Shown here piece by piece: positions 1-9,511 of a stretch of 64,000 nucleotides of DNA. Under the pieces are notes generated by a model. It searched no databases, was not told the DNA's origin, and saw only the letters and a list, made by a program, of their open reading frames with translations. The number at the start of each line of letters is the position of its first letter. The stretch's first letter is position 1. The DNA lies in NCBI RefSeq assembly GCF_023145115.1, contig NZ_JAGLEJ010000020.1, positions 124,001 to 188,000 of the forward strand. Direction: 5' to 3'. The translations under genes were made by a program, and so were the position numbers. Source of the DNA: Algiphilus sp. GTDB lineage: Bacteria; Pseudomonadota; Gammaproteobacteria; Nevskiales; Nevskiaceae.

Positions 1-443
1 CCGATGTCGGGGGCGTGGTGCGTGCGCGGGCGGTGGCGAAGCGGCTCGACGACGCCGACCTCGCGATCATCGACAAGCGCCGTCCGCGTGCCAACGAATC
101 GCAGGTCATGAACATCATCGGCGACGTCCGCGGCAAGACCTGCGTCATGGTCGATGACCTGGTCGACACCGCCGGCACGCTTGCCAAGGCCGCCGACGCC
201 CTCAAGGAGGCCGGCGCCCTCCGCGTGGTGGCCTATGTCACGCATCCGGTGCTGTCCGGCGCCGCGGTGGACAACATCAGCAATTCCACCATCGACGAGC
301 TGGTGGTCACCGACTCGATCCCGCTCGGCACGCGCGCCGCCGCCAGCGGCAAGATCCGACAGCTCTCCATCGGCGCGCTGCTGGCCGAGGCCATCCGGCG
401 CGTCTCGGCGGAGGAGTCGGTCTCCTCGCTGTACTCCGACTAG
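1..443 (+). CDS. prs: ribose-phosphate pyrophosphokinase, C-terminal part (5' truncated by window)
   Basis: Makes PRPP from ribose-5-phosphate and ATP for nucleotide, His and Trp synthesis in the cytoplasm. The frame is open from base 3, reading DVGGVVRARAVAKRL. The PRPP-binding signature VMVDDLVDTAGTL lies at about 148-186, and the family's conserved tail (YVTHPVLSG, VVTDSIPL) follows, so this is roughly the last 146 of about 315 residues. The true start lies before base 1. The next gene, rplY, follows after a 127-bp gap holding a strong hairpin. The order prs–rplY–pth–ychF is common in Gammaproteobacteria, which supports the call and the lineage. Confidence 0.95.
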   Translation, partial: DVGGVVRARAVAKRLDDADLAIIDKRRPRANESQVMNIIGDVRGKTCVMVDDLVDTAGTLAKAADALKEAGALRVVAYVTHPVLSGAAVDNISNSTIDELVVTDSIPLGTRAAASGKIRQLSIGALLAEAIRRVSAEESVSSLYSD

Positions 444-447
444 CGCT

Positions 448-482
448 CCACTGCGCGGGCCCCGCGGACCCGCGCGCAGTGG
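448..482 (+). terminator. GC-rich hairpin between prs and rplY
   Basis: Two arms, CCACTGCGCGGG and CCCGCGCGCAGTGG, pair almost perfectly (a two-base bulge) around a short loop, starting 5 bases after the prs stop. No T-tract follows, so it is either a Rho-assisted terminator or a processing or attenuation hairpin that sets the rplY level relative to prs. Confidence 0.45.
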
Positions 483-570
483 CGTGTCACCGGCGCTTCC
501 TCTACACTGCGCGCCCCCTGGTGGCCTGGTCGCGGGCCGTCAGGGCCTCTTCCCCTTTTGGAGCCAAACC

Positions 571-1239
571 ATGAGTGACGAATTCGTCGTGGTGGCGAAG
601 TCGCGTGATGCGCAAGGAACGGGTGCGAGCCGCCGTCTGCGCAAGACCGGCTGGACGCCCGCCATCGTGTACGGCGGCGAGAAGCCGCCCCAGTCCATCC
701 TTGTCGAGCACAAGGAAATCTATCGGCAGATGGGCTACGAGGCCTTCTATTCCCACATCCTCACGCTGGACGTGGACGGCAAGAAGGAGCAGGTGGTCAT
801 CAAGGCCGTGCAGCGTCATCCGGCCCGTCAGCAGGTGCTGCACGCCGACTTCCAGCGCGTCCAGGCCGACCATGCCATCCGCGTGCGCGTCCCGCTGCAC
901 TTCGAGGGCGAGGAAACCGCGCCCGGCGTGAAGACCGGCGGCGGCGTGCTCGAGCATCTGCTCAACGACGTCGAGGTCGAGTGTCTCCCGGGTGACCTGC
1001 CGGAGTACATCGAGGTCGACGTCTCCAAGCTCGATGTCGACGAGACCGTGCACCTCTCCGATCTCGTGCTGCCCAAGGGGGTCGAGCTCTACGACCTCAA
1101 GCACGAGCACGACTCGGCAGTGGCCTCGATTCACGTTCCGCGCAAGATGAAGGACGAGGACGAGGAAGCCGAGGGCGAGACGCCGGAGGGCGAAGACGCT
1201 TCCGAGGACGAGACCAAGGACGAGGACAGCGAGGACTGA
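571..1239 (+). CDS. rplY: 50S ribosomal protein L25, long (CTC/TL5) form
   Basis: Binds 5S rRNA in the large ribosomal subunit. The 222-residue product has the N-terminal L25 domain (about residues 1-95, including RKTGWTPAIVYG) and the C-terminal beta domain of the general-stress CTC form (about 96-190). It ends in a very acidic Glu/Asp tail (about 195-222) typical of saline-adapted or long forms. Short L25 of enteric bacteria has only about 94 residues. The start is the ATG at 571, where the L25 domain begins; the in-frame open region upstream has no homology. Confidence 0.93.
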   Translation: MSDEFVVVAKSRDAQGTGASRRLRKTGWTPAIVYGGEKPPQSILVEHKEIYRQMGYEAFYSHILTLDVDGKKEQVVIKAVQRHPARQQVLHADFQRVQADHAIRVRVPLHFEGEETAPGVKTGGGVLEHLLNDVEVECLPGDLPEYIEVDVSKLDVDETVHLSDLVLPKGVELYDLKHEHDSAVASIHVPRKMKDEDEEAEGETPEGEDASEDETKDEDSED

Positions 1240-1260
1240 TCCGGTCCGGACTGCATCGGC

Positions 1261-1851
1261 ATGACGCAGCCCATTCGTCTGATCGCCGGCCTCGGCAACC
1301 CCGGGGCCGGCTACCTGGCCACACGCCACAACGCGGGATTCTGGTTCGTCGACGCGCTCGCGCAGCATGTCGGCGCACCTTGGAAGAAGGAGACACGATT
1401 CTCCGGTGAGACCGCGCGTCTGCAGGCGGACGGCCAGGACATATGGCTGCTCAAGCCGGCCACATTCATGAACCGCAGCGGGCAGTCGGTCCGCGCGCTG
1501 GCCGATTTCTACAAGATCGCGCCGCATGAGATCCTCGTGGTGCACGACGATCTCGACCTCCCGGCCGGCGCCGCGCGCCTCAAGCGCGGCGGCGGTCATG
1601 GCGGGCACAACGGCCTGCGCGACATCCATCGTCACCTGGGCGGTCCCGACTATCTGCGCCTGCGCGTGGGCATCGGCCACCCCGGCCAACAGCAGGAAGT
1701 GATGAACTACGTCCTCGCCAAGCCGACTCCGGAACAGTCGCGCGCCATCGGCGACGCTCTGGTGCGCGCGGCCGAGGCACTGGACACGCTGCTCAGCCAG
1801 GGCTGGGACCGGGCCTGCACGCAGCTCCACACCGACCCGGCACGCATCTAG
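1261..1851 (+). CDS. pth: peptidyl-tRNA hydrolase
   Basis: Cleaves peptidyl-tRNA released by stalled ribosomes, recycling tRNA. The 196-residue length matches bacterial Pth. The signature GLGNPG (about 10-15), TRHNAGF with the catalytic His23, the substrate loop FMNRSG, and the HDDLDL and GGGHGGHNG segments are all visible. It starts 21 bases after rplY and ends 9 bases before ychF, so the three are very probably co-transcribed. Confidence 0.96.
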   Translation: MTQPIRLIAGLGNPGAGYLATRHNAGFWFVDALAQHVGAPWKKETRFSGETARLQADGQDIWLLKPATFMNRSGQSVRALADFYKIAPHEILVVHDDLDLPAGAARLKRGGGHGGHNGLRDIHRHLGGPDYLRLRVGIGHPGQQQEVMNYVLAKPTPEQSRAIGDALVRAAEALDTLLSQGWDRACTQLHTDPARI

Positions 1852-1860
1852 GGAACCCGC

Positions 1861-2955
1861 ATGGCCATCCGCTGCGGCATCGTCGGCCTGCCGAACGTCG
1901 GCAAGTCCACGCTCTTCAACGCCCTCACCCGCGCCGCCATTGACGCGGAGAACTACCCCTTCTGCACCATCGATCCGAACGTGGGCGTGGTGACGGTGCC
2001 CGATCCGCGGCTGCAGGCGCTTGCCGACATCGTGCGCCCGCAGAAGGTCGTCCCGACCACCGTCGAGTTCGTGGACATCGCCGGCCTGGTTGCCGGTGCC
2101 AGCCAGGGCGAAGGGCTCGGCAACCAGTTCCTCGGGCATATCCGCGAGACCGACGCCATCGCGCACGTCGTGCGCTGCTTCGAGAACGACGACATCATCC
2201 ATGTCTCGGGCTCGGTCGATCCCATCCGCGACATCGAGGTGATCAGCACCGAGCTGGCGCTCGCTGACCTCGACACCGTGACCCGCGCCCTCGACCGCGT
2301 GGTCAAGGTGGCCCGGTCGGGCGACAAGACCGCCCGCGCCAAGGCCGACCTGCTCACCCGCGTGCGCGACCACCTCGACGCCGGCCATCCAGTACGCACG
2401 CTCGCCGTCGACGACACCGAGCGACCGTGGCTCCGCGAGCTCTTCCTGATCACGGCGAAGCCGCTGATGTACATCGCCAACGTCGACGAGGCCGGCCTCC
2501 ACGACGAGAGCGAGCTGCTCGCGCGCGTGCGGGACCATGCCGCGGCCGAGGGTGCGGTGGTCACACCGGTATGCGCCGGCATCGAGGCCGAGCTCTCCCA
2601 GCTCGACGACGACGATCGCGCGGAATTCCTCGCCGACCTCGGGCTCGAGGAACCGGGGCTGGACCGCGTCATTCGCGGCGCGTACGAGCTGCTCGGCCTG
2701 CAGACCTTCTTCACCGCCGGCGAGACCGAGGTCCGCGCCTGGACCTTCCGGCGGGGTGCCAGCGCGCCGCAGGCCGCCGGCGTGATCCACAGCGACTTCG
2801 AGAAGGGCTTCATCCGCGCGGAAGTGGTCGCCTACGACGATTTCGTCGCGCATCGCGGAGAGGCCGGCGCCAAGGATGCCGGCCGCTGGCGGCTCGAGGG
2901 CAAGGACTATCACGTCGCCGAAGGCGACGTCATGCACTTCCGCTTCAACGTCTGA
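1861..2955 (+). CDS. ychF: redox-regulated ATPase/GTPase YchF (OLA1 family)
   Basis: Ribosome-associated P-loop NTPase of the OBG family that prefers ATP. The 364 residues show the P-loop GLPNVGKST (about 8-16), the G3 segment DIAGLVAGAS, the NVDE motif in place of canonical NKxD, and the C-terminal TGS domain ending DVMHFRFNV. Length and end match E. coli YchF (363 aa). It is the last gene of the prs–ychF block. Confidence 0.96.
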   Translation: MAIRCGIVGLPNVGKSTLFNALTRAAIDAENYPFCTIDPNVGVVTVPDPRLQALADIVRPQKVVPTTVEFVDIAGLVAGASQGEGLGNQFLGHIRETDAIAHVVRCFENDDIIHVSGSVDPIRDIEVISTELALADLDTVTRALDRVVKVARSGDKTARAKADLLTRVRDHLDAGHPVRTLAVDDTERPWLRELFLITAKPLMYIANVDEAGLHDESELLARVRDHAAAEGAVVTPVCAGIEAELSQLDDDDRAEFLADLGLEEPGLDRVIRGAYELLGLQTFFTAGETEVRAWTFRRGASAPQAAGVIHSDFEKGFIRAEVVAYDDFVAHRGEAGAKDAGRWRLEGKDYHVAEGDVMHFRFNV

Positions 2956-2962
2956 GCACCCG

Positions 2963-2980
2963 CCGCGGCGCGTGCCGCGG
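2963..2980 (+). terminator. short hairpin after ychF
   Basis: A 7-bp perfect stem (CCGCGGC / GCCGCGG) with a 4-base loop begins 8 bases after the ychF stop. A run of five T follows only about 40 bases later, so it is at best a weak intrinsic terminator. Confidence 0.35.
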
Positions 2981-3050
2981 GCCACGGGCGACGCTTGCAA
3001 GCACGCCGGTACGGCGCTAGCTTTTTCCCGGGTCACAGGGAATCAACCGC

Positions 3051-4244
3051 ATGACGCCGCTCGTTCTGGGATGGCTGTCGCGCAAGCTCACGGCCGGCAG
3101 CCTGGATATTGATCTCCCCGACGGCAAGTCCGTCACCATCGGCCGCGGCGCGCCGCGGGCCCGGATCCGCTTTGCATCGGAAGCGGCGCTCCGCTGGGTA
3201 CTCAAGGACCCGCGGATGCGCTTTCCGGAAGCCTATGTCGACGGCCTGTGGGAACCCGAGAACGACGAGCTGCTGCCGGTCATCGAGGTGGCCATCCGCA
3301 ACGCCAACGGCCTGCTGTCCAGCGCCAGCCGCCAGCTCCGGATCGTGCGCGCGCGCCTCGGCGAGCTCAACACGGCGATAAGCGCGCGCCGCAACATCAG
3401 CCATCACTACGACATCGATACGCCGGTCTACCGCCTCTTCCTGGACCGCGAACTGCACTATTCCTGCGCCTACTTCCCCGACCCGGACATGTCGCTGGAG
3501 GCCGCGCAGGAAGCCAAGTGCGCCCTGATCGCGCGCAAGCTCGACCTTCGGCCGGGCGCGCACGTGCTCGACATCGGATGCGGCTGGGGCAGCAACGCGC
3601 TGTTCCTGGCCCGCAACCACGATGTCCACGTCACCGGCATCACGCTCTCGGAGCGTCAGCTCGAGGTCGCTCAGCAGCGGGCGCGCGAAGCCGGCATGGA
3701 GGACCGGGTCACCTTCCGGCTGGAGGACTACCGCAGGACCCGCGGCACCTTCGATGCCGTCGTCAGCATCGGCATGTTCGAGCATGTCGGACGACCGCAG
3801 TACAACACCTTCTTCGCGCGCGTGCGCGAGCTTCTGGCACCCGACGGCGTGGCGCTGCTGCACACCATCGGCAGTGCGCACCGGCCCGACGAGGGCAGCC
3901 CGTGGATCCGCAAGTACATCTTCCCGGGCGGCTACATCCCCGCCGCCTCCGAGGTCATGCCCGCCGTGGAACGAAGCGGGCTGGTGATGACCGACTTCGA
4001 GGTGCTGCGTCTGCACTACGCCGAGACCCTCGCCCACTGGCACCGGCGCTTCCAGGACAACCGGGCCGAGATCGCGCGCATCATGGGAGAACGCTTCTGC
4101 CGGATGTGGCGCTTCTACCTGCAGGCGTCGGAGGGCACCTTCCGCTGGGGCGGTCTGGAGGTGTTCCATCTTCAGCTCACCCGCGACCAGGCCCGCATTC
4201 CACTGACACGCGCATATCTTTTTTCCGATAGTTCAGCGGGTTGA
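3051..4244 (+). CDS. cyclopropane-fatty-acyl-phospholipid synthase family methyltransferase
   Basis: SAM-dependent enzyme of the CFA/mycolic-acid methyltransferase family, which adds a methylene or methyl group to unsaturated acyl chains of membrane lipids. The 397 residues have the CFA N-terminal accessory region (about 1-110) and the HHYDIDTPVYRLFLD and LHYSCAYF motifs (about 120-145). The SAM-binding loop is VLDIGCGWGS (about 173-182), and EVFHLQL lies near the C-terminus. It precedes the TolC–HlyD run by 55 bp and may act on the same lipids, but the exact reaction (cyclopropanation or methylation) cannot be read from sequence. Confidence 0.85.
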   Translation: MTPLVLGWLSRKLTAGSLDIDLPDGKSVTIGRGAPRARIRFASEAALRWVLKDPRMRFPEAYVDGLWEPENDELLPVIEVAIRNANGLLSSASRQLRIVRARLGELNTAISARRNISHHYDIDTPVYRLFLDRELHYSCAYFPDPDMSLEAAQEAKCALIARKLDLRPGAHVLDIGCGWGSNALFLARNHDVHVTGITLSERQLEVAQQRAREAGMEDRVTFRLEDYRRTRGTFDAVVSIGMFEHVGRPQYNTFFARVRELLAPDGVALLHTIGSAHRPDEGSPWIRKYIFPGGYIPAASEVMPAVERSGLVMTDFEVLRLHYAETLAHWHRRFQDNRAEIARIMGERFCRMWRFYLQASEGTFRWGGLEVFHLQLTRDQARIPLTRAYLFSDSSAG

Positions 4245-4299
4245 CAGCCTCCCGCGAATCCCGTCAACTCGTAGCTTTCCAAGTTCCCCCGGTTCCACG

Positions 4300-5673
4300 A
4301 TGCGGATTCACCCGCGAGCCGCCATGCGTGGCGGCTGCCTCCTGTCCGGTTTCCTGCTGGCAGCTCTGGCCGGACCGCTCGCAGCCCAGATCAACGCCGA
4401 CGGCGCGCCCAACGATCTGCGCGTGGTCTACCGTGCCGCGCTGGACAACAATCACCGCTATCAGGCCGCGCTGGACGAGTATCGCGCCACCGCCGAGGCC
4501 AAGCCGCAGGCCCTTGCCCGCCTGCTCCCGCGCCTGAGCCTCGAGGGACAGTACAACCGCATCCGCAGATCCATCGACGGCAACTTCTACGGCGTGCAGG
4601 ACGTCGAGCGCGACGACATCTACAACCGCTACGCCTACGGCGCGTCGCTGCTGCAGCCGATCTACCGCCGCGAGCTGCTGCTCGGACTCGATCGCGCCGA
4701 GCTGGAGGTCAGTCGTGCGCGACTGCGCCTCACCGCCGCACGGCACGATCTCATGGTGCGCTCCGCCGAGGCCTACTTCGGCATGCTGTCGGCGCAGGAC
4801 GATCTCACCCTCATCCGTGCCGAGAAGGCCGCCATCGAGCGGCAGTACGAGCAGACGCAGGGCCGCTTCGATTCCGGTCTCATCGCCGAAACCGATCTTC
4901 AGGCCGTGGAGGCGCAGCGCGACAGCGTCCTCGCCGAAGAGATCGCCGCCGAGAACACGGTGGAGATCGCGCAGACGCGACTGGAGCTGCTGACCGGCCG
5001 CAGCATCGAGCGCATCGCCGCGCTTCCCGAGGACGCGAATCTGCCGCCTATGGAGAACGAGAACCTGCAGAGCTGGCTCGCCAGGGCGGACCAGCACAAT
5101 CTCGACCTGCTCGCCGCCACGGTGGGCCTTCGACTGGCCGAACTGGACACGACCATTGCCCGGTCGGCGCGGCTGCCGACCCTGGACCTGGTGGGCTCGC
5201 ACCTCTACTTCGACGCCGATGACGGCGTCACCGGAGAGCGCGAGGACGAGGATTCGCGCATCGGCCTGATGCTCACCATTCCGCTCTACGAAGGCGGGAT
5301 GATCAGCTCCCGCGTCCGGCAGGCGCAGGCGCGCGCCGAATCGCAGGCCCACACCACCGACGGTGCGCGCTCCAACGCGCGTCTCGCCACCCGCACCGCC
5401 TTCCTCAATGCCCGGAGCGCGCACTCCCGCGCGAACGCCCTGGTGCGCGCGGTCGACTCGGCGCGCTCCGCCGAAGCCTCGGCGCAGGTCGCCTTCGAGG
5501 TCGGCTCGCGTACCGCCGCCGACTACCTCGGTGCCGTGCGCGCACGCTTCAGCGCCGAGCGCGACCTCTCGCGCGCACGCTACAACTATCTTCTCGGTCT
5601 CCTGCGCCTGCGCGAAGCCGCCGGTGTGGTCACGGTGACCGACCTCGAGAATCTCAACCGGACGCTTCAATAG
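4300..5673 (+). CDS. TolC-family outer membrane efflux protein
   Basis: Outer-membrane channel that docks with a periplasmic adaptor. The 457 residues begin with a signal peptide (hydrophobic core LLSGFLLAALAG, cleavage near LAAQ). They then show the duplicated coiled-coil pattern of TolC: the first OEP repeat is about residues 40-230 and the second about 245-450, with conserved PLYEGG before the second helical hairpin. Only two bases separate its stop from the HlyD-like gene, so it is the outer-membrane partner of that protein. The substrate is unknown. Confidence 0.88.
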   Translation: MRIHPRAAMRGGCLLSGFLLAALAGPLAAQINADGAPNDLRVVYRAALDNNHRYQAALDEYRATAEAKPQALARLLPRLSLEGQYNRIRRSIDGNFYGVQDVERDDIYNRYAYGASLLQPIYRRELLLGLDRAELEVSRARLRLTAARHDLMVRSAEAYFGMLSAQDDLTLIRAEKAAIERQYEQTQGRFDSGLIAETDLQAVEAQRDSVLAEEIAAENTVEIAQTRLELLTGRSIERIAALPEDANLPPMENENLQSWLARADQHNLDLLAATVGLRLAELDTTIARSARLPTLDLVGSHLYFDADDGVTGEREDEDSRIGLMLTIPLYEGGMISSRVRQAQARAESQAHTTDGARSNARLATRTAFLNARSAHSRANALVRAVDSARSAEASAQVAFEVGSRTAADYLGAVRARFSAERDLSRARYNYLLGLLRLREAAGVVTVTDLENLNRTLQ

Positions 5674-5675
5674 GC

Positions 5676-8021
5676 ATGGACAAGCCGCGTTTCCGCCGCT
5701 TCACCGGCACCGTTGCCGATCGTGGTCACGATGCCGAGGGTCCGTTCGTCCGGGTGTACGTCCCGGAACGCGGACGCAGCTTCCGCCTCGAGCCCTGGGA
5801 GCTGCAGGTCGCGGAGTGCTTCGACGGCTATCAGGACGCCGCCCAGCGCCGCGAGTCGGCAACCACGCGACTGGCGCGCGAGGTCAGTACCGGCGAGCTG
5901 GAGGCCTTCGCCAACGAGCTGTCCATCGCCGGTCTCCTGGAACCGGGCACCGAGGAGCCCCTCCCGGTACCGCCGCAGACCCGGCGCGAGCACGCGTCGG
6001 CCTGGGATGCCGACGAGCGCGACGCCGAGGCGGTGCCCTCGTCCACCATGCCCGGCACGCTCTCCGGCTACGGCCGAGTGGGCGGTGTCGGCGGCAGCCA
6101 GGCGAGCCATCGTGGCGAGGGTGTCGGACTGGCGGTATCCCTGCCCGCGCGCATCGCCGGCAGCCTCGGCCATCTGCTGAGCTGGCCCCTGTGGATTCCG
6201 CTGCTGCCCCTGCTCATGGCGCTGCTCGCCGTCGGCGGGCTCTGGGGGCTGTGGACCAACCGCTGGGATGCCGCGCGCGATGCGCTGGAGCTGGCACAGC
6301 CGCTCAGGCTCCTGATCAACGCGCTCACCGCTGCGGTGCTCGTCAACGTGCTGACGCAATGCGCTCGCGCCTCCACCATCCGCCGCGCGAGCGGGGAATG
6401 GCCCGGCTTCGGCATCCGCCTCGTCGGCGGCATCGTGCCCTCGCTCTACACCAGTACCGAGGGCCCGGCGGAGCGGGTCGACCGGAAGGACCGGGTACGG
6501 GTCATCCTGTCCGCACCGCTGGCCGTGCTGTGGCTGCTGCTCGGGGCGATGCTGGGCTGGTTCCTGACGCATGGCGGCGCCACCTATCTGCCGGTCATCT
6601 TCCTCGGGCTGACCGTGGTCAGCCTCATCGTGCTGCTGCTGCGGCTCAACCCGCTCGCCAGGCTCGACGGCTACCACTGGCTGGCGCACCGGCTCGGCAT
6701 GCCCGACCTGCGCGAGCAGGCCATCATCCGCCTGTTCGGCTTCCAGCGGCCGTGGGCCACCCAGCAGGTGCGCAACGGCCGCGCGCTGGCGTTGTACGGC
6801 CTCGCCTCCTTCCTGTGGATCGCGGCGGTGGTGGTTCTCATCCTGCTCTATCCGGGACGCTGGATCGCGGGCGGGTACGGCGGCACCGGCGTTCTCGTGT
6901 TCGCGGCGGTGTTCGCGTTCCTGCTCTGGAACAGCGTGCGGCGCGTGCGCTCGAAGCGCGGTCACATCGGCGGCGGTCTGCGCGCGGCGCGGGCCGCGCC
7001 GAAGGCGCCCTCCGCGCGGCAGTGGCTGCTGATCGGGCTGCTCGCCATCCTCGCCATGTGGCCGTACCGCTTCGAGCCGGCGGGCCGCGCCACCGTCCTG
7101 CCCTACGACCGCGCCGAGGTGCGCGCGACGCTGCCCGGTGACGTGCGCGAGGTCCTCGCGGCTGAGGGCGACGCGGTCACCGAGGGCGACGTCATCGTGC
7201 AGCTCGGCGACGAGGCCTTCCAGGCCCAGGTCGCGCGCAGCCGCGCCGACGTGGCACGTCTGGAGGCCCAGCTGCGGCTGGCCGAGGCCGGTGCGCGCGA
7301 CGAGGAGGTCGCCACCGCCGAGCAGCGCGTCGCGACCGCGCGCGAGCGCTACACCTACGCCAAGGCCGAGGCGCGGCGCGCCGAGCGTGCATTCAAGCAG
7401 AAGGCCATCTCGCCGCAGGATCACGAGGCCGCCCTCGCCAACGCGGCGGTGCGCGCGCAGGAGCTCGCAGAGGCCGAGGCCTCGCTGACCCTGGTCAAGA
7501 GCGGCACCCGGGACGAGAACATCGAAGCGCTCGAGGCCGAGCTGGAGAGCGCCCGTGCCCAGCTCGCGTACAACCAGCAGCAGGTCGAGGATGCGCGCCT
7601 GCGCGCACCGATCGACGGCCACATCGTCTCCGGCGATCTGCTGTTCGCGCGCGGCATGTACCTGGAACGGGGCGACCTGATCGCCGAGATCGAGAACACC
7701 GAGACCCTGCTCACCGAGATCCTGCTGCCCGAAGCGTCGGCCGAGGAGGTCGAGATCGGCGCGCCGGTGCGACTGCGCGTATGGTCGCAGCCGGTCGACA
7801 CGGTCGGCGGCCGGGTCACGCATATCGCCCCTGCAGCGGAGGACAGCGAGTACGGTCACGTCATCCGCGTCCGCGCCGAGCTGCACGACACCGGGGGCGC
7901 CGTGTTGCCCGGCATGACGGGTCAGGCCAAGATCGAGGGACAGCGCTACCCCGCCATCGTCGTGTTCACCCGCGCGCTGGTGCGCTTCGTCACCGTCCAG
8001 GTCTGGTCCTGGCTGCCGTGA
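5676..8021 (+). CDS. HlyD-family adaptor fused to a degenerate M50-type membrane domain
   Basis: The 781-residue chimera has three parts. Residues about 1-110 form a PqqD-like N-terminal domain. Residues about 165-470 form a multi-pass membrane domain of the peptide-zinc-metalloprotease (M50) type, recognised by the conserved LNPLARLDGYHWLAHRLG segment (about 325-342). Residues about 475-781 form an HlyD adaptor with lipoyl half-motifs, a long coiled coil (about 510-650) and a beta-barrel. Where active members carry HExxH this protein reads VNVLTQCARA, so the zinc-protease site appears lost. It probably bridges the inner membrane to the adjacent TolC. It overlaps the next gene by 4 bases (GTGA). 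Confidence 0.8.
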   Translation: MDKPRFRRFTGTVADRGHDAEGPFVRVYVPERGRSFRLEPWELQVAECFDGYQDAAQRRESATTRLAREVSTGELEAFANELSIAGLLEPGTEEPLPVPPQTRREHASAWDADERDAEAVPSSTMPGTLSGYGRVGGVGGSQASHRGEGVGLAVSLPARIAGSLGHLLSWPLWIPLLPLLMALLAVGGLWGLWTNRWDAARDALELAQPLRLLINALTAAVLVNVLTQCARASTIRRASGEWPGFGIRLVGGIVPSLYTSTEGPAERVDRKDRVRVILSAPLAVLWLLLGAMLGWFLTHGGATYLPVIFLGLTVVSLIVLLLRLNPLARLDGYHWLAHRLGMPDLREQAIIRLFGFQRPWATQQVRNGRALALYGLASFLWIAAVVVLILLYPGRWIAGGYGGTGVLVFAAVFAFLLWNSVRRVRSKRGHIGGGLRAARAAPKAPSARQWLLIGLLAILAMWPYRFEPAGRATVLPYDRAEVRATLPGDVREVLAAEGDAVTEGDVIVQLGDEAFQAQVARSRADVARLEAQLRLAEAGARDEEVATAEQRVATARERYTYAKAEARRAERAFKQKAISPQDHEAALANAAVRAQELAEAEASLTLVKSGTRDENIEALEAELESARAQLAYNQQQVEDARLRAPIDGHIVSGDLLFARGMYLERGDLIAEIENTETLLTEILLPEASAEEVEIGAPVRLRVWSQPVDTVGGRVTHIAPAAEDSEYGHVIRVRAELHDTGGAVLPGMTGQAKIEGQRYPAIVVFTRALVRFVTVQVWSWLP

Positions 8022-9511
8022 GGCTGCGCGGCAGCAAGCCGGAGGGCCTGCGGGCCGAGGATTTCCGCCTGACCGCGCCGTCCGGATTCGGGGACGGCTA
8101 CAACAACTATGCGCACAGCATGGCGTGGTTCCGCGGCCGCCTGTTCGTCGGCACCACGCGCGCGGCCTTCGCGATGATCGGCGCGACCAGCCCGCTGCCC
8201 GATCTCAAGCCGTGGCCGGTGCACTGCCCTGCCGACCTCTACGACGTCGACCGGCGGGCCGAGATATGGCGCTACACCCCCGAATCGGACCTGTGGGAGC
8301 GGATATACCGCGCCCCCTGGTCGGAGGGCCGGAACCAGCGCCTGGTGCCGCGCTACGTGGGCTACCGCGGCATGACCGTGCACCAGGCACCCGGCGACCC
8401 GCATCCCTGCATCTACGTGTCGACCTGGGCGCCGATCATGACCGAGCCGCCCGACATCCTGCGCAGCGAGGACGGCGAAACGTTCCATTCGGTTCCGCGG
8501 CCGCCGTGGGATGAATCGGTCCGCTCGTTCCGGACGCTGCAGCCCTTCAAGGGGCGCCTGCACACGACCCCCACCGGTTCCAATCCCGGGATCACGGCTC
8601 AGGCACAGGAGAGCGTCAGCAGCACCTCCGTGATCTACGCCGCCGACGATCTTCGGTCGGGCGAATGGCACGCCGCCAGCGAGGACGGTTTCGGCAACCT
8701 GGCGAACGTAACGGTGTTCGAGATGGGCACCTTCAACGATCATCTGTACGCCGGAACGGTCAACCCCTTCACCGGTTTCGAGCTCTGGAAGACCGACGGT
8801 GAGGGCGGACCGCCCTATCGCTGGAAGCGGGTGCTGCAGCGCGGTGCCTATCGCGGCGTCCACAACGAGGTACTGGGCGCCATGTGCGCCTTCAACGGCG
8901 CGCTCTACGTCTGCAGCGGCGTTGCCAACGGCGGCTACCACCGCCGCTTCGACATCGGCCCGGCGGCGTCGGAGTTGATCCGCGTCTGGCCGGACGACAG
9001 CTGGGAACTGCTCATCGGCAATGCCCGCATCACGCCGGAGGGCGCCAAGGTGCCGCTCTCGGGCTACTCGCCGGGCTTCGACAACCTGTTCACCGGCTAC
9101 TTCTGGCGCATGTGCGTGCACGACGGCTGGCTCTACATGGGCACGCTCAACTGGGCCAACATGCTGCCTTACCTGCCCACGCACGTCTGGCCCGAGGATA
9201 CCCTGGTGCAGCTGCACCGCTGGGGAACCGAGCAGGTCAACCGCCATTTCGGCGGCTTCGGGCTGTGGCGCTCGCCCGATGGCCTGCGCTGGGAGCCGGT
9301 CACCCGCAGCGGTTTCGGGAACAAGTACAACTGGGGGGTGCGCACCTTCGCGTCCAGCCCGCACGGCCTGTTCGTCGGCACCGCCAACGTCTTCGGGCCA
9401 ATGATGGCGATGGAACGGGAGAGTGGCTGGGAGTACGCCGCCAATCCGCGCGGCGGCTGCGAGATCTATCTCGGCCGGCACGCTGCCGCAGCGGACCACC
9501 GTGCGGCCTGA
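8018..9511 (+). CDS. uncharacterised protein, probable beta-propeller
   Basis: 497 residues starting at a GTG that overlaps the previous stop as GTGA. No catalytic motif is recognised. Repeated blades of the form hydrophobic–G–x–LY/LF–V/A–GT recur (RLFVGTTRA, HLYAGTVNP, ALYVCSGVA, WLYMGTLNW, GLFVGTANV). They alternate with W/F-rich strands such as GFELWKTDG and GFGLWRSPDG, the pattern of a six- or seven-bladed propeller. There is no clear signal peptide. Tight coupling to the exporter upstream and the sulfotransferase-like gene downstream suggests a role in handling the same molecule, but the function is unknown. Confidence 0.6.
   Translation: MRLRGSKPEGLRAEDFRLTAPSGFGDGYNNYAHSMAWFRGRLFVGTTRAAFAMIGATSPLPDLKPWPVHCPADLYDVDRRAEIWRYTPESDLWERIYRAPWSEGRNQRLVPRYVGYRGMTVHQAPGDPHPCIYVSTWAPIMTEPPDILRSEDGETFHSVPRPPWDESVRSFRTLQPFKGRLHTTPTGSNPGITAQAQESVSSTSVIYAADDLRSGEWHAASEDGFGNLANVTVFEMGTFNDHLYAGTVNPFTGFELWKTDGEGGPPYRWKRVLQRGAYRGVHNEVLGAMCAFNGALYVCSGVANGGYHRRFDIGPAASELIRVWPDDSWELLIGNARITPEGAKVPLSGYSPGFDNLFTGYFWRMCVHDGWLYMGTLNWANMLPYLPTHVWPEDTLVQLHRWGTEQVNRHFGGFGLWRSPDGLRWEPVTRSGFGNKYNWGVRTFASSPHGLFVGTANVFGPMMAMERESGWEYAANPRGGCEIYLGRHAAAADHRAA

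Noticed and set aside
502..3036. An 844-codon minus-strand frame over rplY–pth–ychF
   Set aside because: The sense strand holds three highly conserved housekeeping proteins; the antisense product has no recognisable motif.
4300..8021. TolC/HlyD pair as a bacteriocin or haemolysin type I exporter
   Set aside because: No ABC ATPase of the HlyB/peptidase type, no precursor peptide and no RTX-repeat protein are present beside it.
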